From: Sphingobacteriales bacterium
GTDB taxonomy: Bacteria > Bacteroidota > Bacteroidia > Chitinophagales > Chitinophagaceae
Length of the DNA stretch: 64,000 nucleotides
Direction of reading: 5' to 3'
Assembly (NCBI GenBank): GCA_004144185.1
Contig: SEFP01000001.1
Span: 744,001-808,000 of the forward strand
The notes below the pieces were generated by a model. That model was given only the letters and a program-made list of their open reading frames with translations. It did no database searches and was not told the origin of the DNA. Shown here one piece after another: positions 62,001 through 64,000 of the stretch (positions are counted from its first letter, which is position 1; each line of letters starts with the position of its first letter). The translations under genes were made by a program, and so were the position numbers.

Positions 62001-64000
62001 TGGCACAGGTCGTGCAACTGAGACCTGCGCTTGGACTCCACTGATACGTAGTAGCACCGGAGGCAGTTAACGCAGCCGGGGTTCCGGCGCAACGAACCAC
62101 ATTAGGGCTTACGACCAGTGTGACAGCAGGATTGACCGTCACCGTTACCTGATCGGTATCACTGCAACCCGACGCGTTACTGCCGATCACCGTGTAAGTG
62201 GTGGTAGCAGTCGGAGTGGCAACCAGATTGGCGCAGGTGGTGCAACTGAGACCCGTTGCAGGGCTCCATACATAATTGGTAGCACCAGATGCAGTCAGCA
62301 TAGCCGGAGTTCCGGCACAGCGCGTTACGCCAGGGCTCACCGCCAGTGTGACAGCAGGATTAATGGTTACTGTCACTTGATCGGTATCACTGCAACCGGA
62401 TCCGTTACTACCAATTACCGTGTAGGTCGTCGTCGTCGCTGGTGTCGCTATTGGATTGGCGCAGGTGGTGCAACTCAGACCCGCGCTCGGAGTCCACTGG
62501 TAGCTATTCGTTCCCGAGGCAGTCAGCGTAGCCGGACTTCCGGCACAACGGATCACATTAGGGCTTATGTTTAATACAGCCTGTGTATTGATCGTCACCG
62601 TTACTTGATCGGTATCACTGCAGCCCGACGCGTTACTGCCGATCACCGTGTAAGTGGTGGTAGCAGTCGGAGTGGCAACCGGACTGGCGCAGGTCGTGCA
62701 GCTCAGACCTACACTTGGACTCCACTGATACGTAGTAGCACCGGAGGCAGTAAGCGTAGCCGGAGTTCCAGCACAACGAACTACATTAGGACTTACTGCT
62801 AATGCAACCGTGGGATTAATCGTCACCGTTACTTGATCGGTATCACTGCAGCCCGATGCGTTACTACCGATTACCGTGTAAGTGGTGGTGGCAGTCGGAG
62901 TGGCAACCGGATTGGCACAGGTCGTGCAACTGAGACCCGCGCTCGGAGTCCACTGATACGCTGTAGCGCCCGTGGCTGACAGGTTGGTTGCAGAACCGGC
63001 ACAGATGGTCGCACCAGGTCCTGTACCTACTACCGGGCGGGGATTAACTGCAATTGAAATAGCATCCGTATCACTACAGCCATTGGCATGAATTCCAACA
63101 ACAGTATAGGTCGTTGTCGTAGCAGGGGTTGCGACCGGATTAGAGCAGGTCGTGCAACTCAGGCCTGTTGCTGGCGTCCACTGGTAGCTGGCGGCACCGG
63201 TTACCTGTAAAGGCAACACGCTTCCGGCACAAAGCGCCGTGTCTGCACCGGTTCGTACGATCGGCTTAGGTCGCACAGTAACGGTTACCTCATCCGTATC
63301 ATGACAACCTGCGGCATTGGTCCCAACAACGGTATAAGTTGTTGTAGTGGTCGGAGCAGCTACCGGATTGGCGCAGGTGCTGCAGCTCAGGCCGGCAGTC
63401 TGCTGCCAGGCATAAACAGTTGCACCAGAAGCTGTGAGGCCAATCGATTTTCCGGAACATAAGGTGGTATCCAGTCCGGCATCTACCACCGGTAGCGAAT
63501 AGACATTCAGTATAGCCTGGCTGGTATCACTGCATCCTTCTGCGTTGGTTCCGATCACCGTATATGTGGTCGTCGCCACAGGCGTTGCAACCGGATTGGC
63601 ACAGGTGGTGCAACTGAGACCCGCAGCGGGAGACCACTGGTAGGTAGCCGCTCCGGAAGCTAGTAGATTGGCTGAAGCTCCGGCGCATAGATTCCCGTTT
63701 CCGGAAACGGCCAACTGAGGTGTGGGCAGTATTGTGATAAGGTGGATAACCGTATCTGTACAGGCACCGTTTTGGGCAATCAGCCGTACCGTATAGGTGC
63801 CGGCCTGCGTATAGGTTTTAACCGGATTGGATGCACTGCTGGTCGTTGCATCACCGAAGGCCCAGCTCCGGGCCGTAATGCCTCCAAAGGTGGCATTAGA
63901 CGTATCTGTGAAAGTGATCGCATTCCCCAGGCAGACGGTATCCCTCGAAACCACAAAGCCAGCCGTTACCGCATTGATCCGGATGCTGTCAGTTCCGGAA
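59074..64000 (-). CDS. Giant SprB-like repeat adhesin with gliding-motility type B C-terminal domain (5' end outside window)
   Basis: At least 1642 residues; the frame is open to the window edge with no stop and no convincing start, so it is partial at its N-terminus. A PKD-like domain comes first (FGDATTSSASNPVKTYTQAG), then 19 tandem units of about 76 residues, each with the pattern RCAG..., YxWSPxxGLSCTTCANPVAT, TTYTVIG and GCSDTD. The last 95 residues are the type B T9SS domain: FFVPNTFTPNGDGQNDLFYP, VFRIYSRWGELMFEA and DTYVWILDG. Four cysteines per unit suggest two disulfides. Expected role: surface adhesin moved by the gliding machinery. The PorP/SprF gene follows. Only three TTCCGGAA sites fall outside its first 100 bp of window edge, fewer than elsewhere. 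Confidence 0.93.
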   Translation of the reverse strand, partial: SGTDSIRINAVTAGFVVSRDTVCLGNAITFTDTSNATFGGITARSWAFGDATTSSASNPVKTYTQAGTYTVRLIAQNGACTDTVIHLITILPTPQLAVSGNGNLCAGASANLLASGAATYQWSPAAGLSCTTCANPVATPVATTTYTVIGTNAEGCSDTSQAILNVYSLPVVDAGLDTTLCSGKSIGLTASGATVYAWQQTAGLSCSTCANPVAAPTTTTTYTVVGTNAAGCHDTDEVTVTVRPKPIVRTGADTALCAGSVLPLQVTGAASYQWTPATGLSCTTCSNPVATPATTTTYTVVGIHANGCSDTDAISIAVNPRPVVGTGPGATICAGSATNLSATGATAYQWTPSAGLSCTTCANPVATPTATTTYTVIGSNASGCSDTDQVTVTINPTVALAVSPNVVRCAGTPATLTASGATTYQWSPSVGLSCTTCASPVATPTATTTYTVIGSNASGCSDTDQVTVTINTQAVLNISPNVIRCAGSPATLTASGTNSYQWTPSAGLSCTTCANPIATPATTTTYTVIGSNGSGCSDTDQVTVTINPAVTLAVSPGVTRCAGTPAMLTASGATNYVWSPATGLSCTTCANLVATPTATTTYTVIGSNASGCSDTDQVTVTVNPAVTLVVSPNVVRCAGTPAALTASGATTYQWSPSAGLSCTTCANPVATPTATTTYTVIGSNASGCSDTDQVTVTVNPAVTLALSPNVVRCAGTPAALTASGATTYQWSPSAGLSCTTCASPVATPTATTTYTVIGSNASGCSDTDQVTVTVNPAVTLVVSPNVVRCAGTSATLTASGATTYQWSPSAGLSCTTCASPIATPTTTTTYTVIGSNASGCSDTDQVTVTINTQAVLTVGAGGIRCAGSPISLSASGTNSYQWSPATGLSCTTCANPIATPAATTTYTVIGSNASGCSDTDQVTVTINPLPIVNAGNNPVICNGTSVQLGASGAVTYVWSPATGLSCATCDNPIATPTTTTIYTVFGTSATGCVASDSMTVHVNPNPVITASSTQTICLGQNTTLNVSGAGTYIWSPSAGLSCTNCANPVAGPVASTTYTVIGSLNGCTDTAAVVVTVNPIPTLAVQPTQATLCQGQSLPLTVSGAATYLWTPGTGLSCTTCANPIATPMATTVYQVTGTTIAGCSTSVQATIVVNPVLRVNARASDTVVCEGNNSQLSATGATNYIWSPSAGLSCTTCANPTAAPATTTTYRVIGSGVASCEDTAYVMITVQPKPILVVSPAAVAVCAGDSVALSASESTAATYNWSPATGLSCTTCANPTAAPDATTTYTIVAMAANGCTNRSTVTVTINPLPVVSAGPDQNICANTPVTLQASGASTYVWSPAAGLSCTTCANPTAVLSTDARYTVTGTDGNGCHATDSIALTILPHGPVSINLPDTICAGSSIQLKATGGTTYQWMPESSLSSATRANTSASPSQTTTYSVVIQQYGCYSDTLSVRITVAPIPVVNAGPDLTIVAGESITLSGSVSDDVVRHFWTTTQYLSCDTCLRPVATPKGPMTYTLHGVNSAGCESADEVALRTRCETGQFFVPNTFTPNGDGQNDLFYPRGKGITKINVFRIYSRWGELMFEATNFDVNDQRMAWDGTHKNIPLKPDTYVWILDGICDTGESMTLKGDVSIIR
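59380..63735 (-). repeat. 19 tandem 228-bp units within the adhesin gene
   Basis: Units are 228 bp (76 codons). For example, the segment reading GATCGGTATCACTGCA recurs near 61697, 61925 and 62153 at exactly 228-bp steps. Units between about 61,440 and 62,960 are nearly identical at DNA level, whereas units at both ends have diverged; the eighteenth lacks the SCTTC cysteines (LSSATRANTS). The gradient indicates recent duplication or gene conversion in the middle of the array. Confidence 0.92.

Larger units (their letters stand above)
800..64000. repeat. Dispersed palindrome TTCCGGAA, about 115 copies
   Basis: Exact TTCCGGAA, counted by eye over the whole window: about 115 sites from 800 to 63993, on average 1.8 per kb, against roughly one expected in 64 kb of random sequence. 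Sites occur in all codon phases: V-P-E at 1290, S-G-T at 1342, F-R-N at 2891. None is present from 25,973 to 31,683. The count is manual and may be off by a few. Confidence 0.9.

Noticed and set aside
59380-63735. Regular 228-bp repeats as a CRISPR-like or satellite array.
   Set aside because: The units are in frame, encode a continuous beta-domain protein and have no spacer structure.

Overview
This 64 kb window comes from a gliding-type member of the Bacteroidota, most likely a Chitinophagaceae-like organism. The evidence is type IX secretion (T9SS) cargo with type A and type B sorting domains, a PorP/SprF outer-membrane protein, DUF4249 and MbnP-type lipoproteins, GSCFA and DUF5777 proteins, a two-box promoter of the Bacteroidota kind (TTG, about 19 bp, TAnnTTTG) in front of many genes, a tmRNA tag ending in AMAA, and weak ribosome-binding sites. 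Base composition is close to 50-55% G+C in the core and lower between about 26.6 and 31.8 kb.

Layout. 0-5.8 kb: cargo module of a contractile injection apparatus (partial gene, a possible adaptor, a 1230-residue DUF4280/PAAR-like spike protein carrying GH19-like and M15-like peptidoglycan hydrolase domains, and a lipoprotein that may be its periplasmic immunity partner). 6-11.6 kb: malate dehydrogenase and a giant SF1 helicase with a C-terminal restriction-endonuclease-like domain. 11.7-16.7 kb: DUF5777 protein, YceI-family protein and a HmuY/TonB-receptor haem-uptake pair whose HmuY carries a T9SS tail. 16.8-26.1 kb: housekeeping block (murB, YkuK-like, ubiX, thioredoxin-like, paaG-like, mreBCD, iaaA, pdxJ, histone-deacetylase family). 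26.25 kb: ssrA. 26.6-31.8 kb: AT-richer probable island with one large T9SS adhesin. 31.2-33.9 kb: two HxlR regulators, each divergent from a target gene, one of which (DsbA/FrnE family) is split by an in-frame TAG. 34-45 kb: desaturase, stress-type small proteins, methyltransferases, a GAF/PAS histidine kinase, surface lipoproteins, tRNA-Val. 45-53.5 kb: a second PAS kinase overlapping mnmE, a beta-propeller sensor kinase, glyS. 53.5-57.9 kb: MbnP/MbnH di-haem pair, DUF3108 protein, flippase-like membrane protein, ruvC. 58-64 kb: PorP/SprF and the 3' part of a giant SprB-like adhesin made of 76-residue, four-cysteine repeats.

The most unusual feature is dispersed. The 8-bp palindrome TTCCGGAA occurs about 115 times by hand count (roughly one expected by chance), in all three codon phases, in intergenic DNA and, in shortened form, in terminator stems, but is absent from the 5.7 kb that starts near ssrA. 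It behaves like a genome-wide signature such as cyanobacterial HIP1 or a DNA uptake sequence. The most interesting protein system is the spike-borne double peptidoglycan hydrolase with its adjoining lipoprotein.
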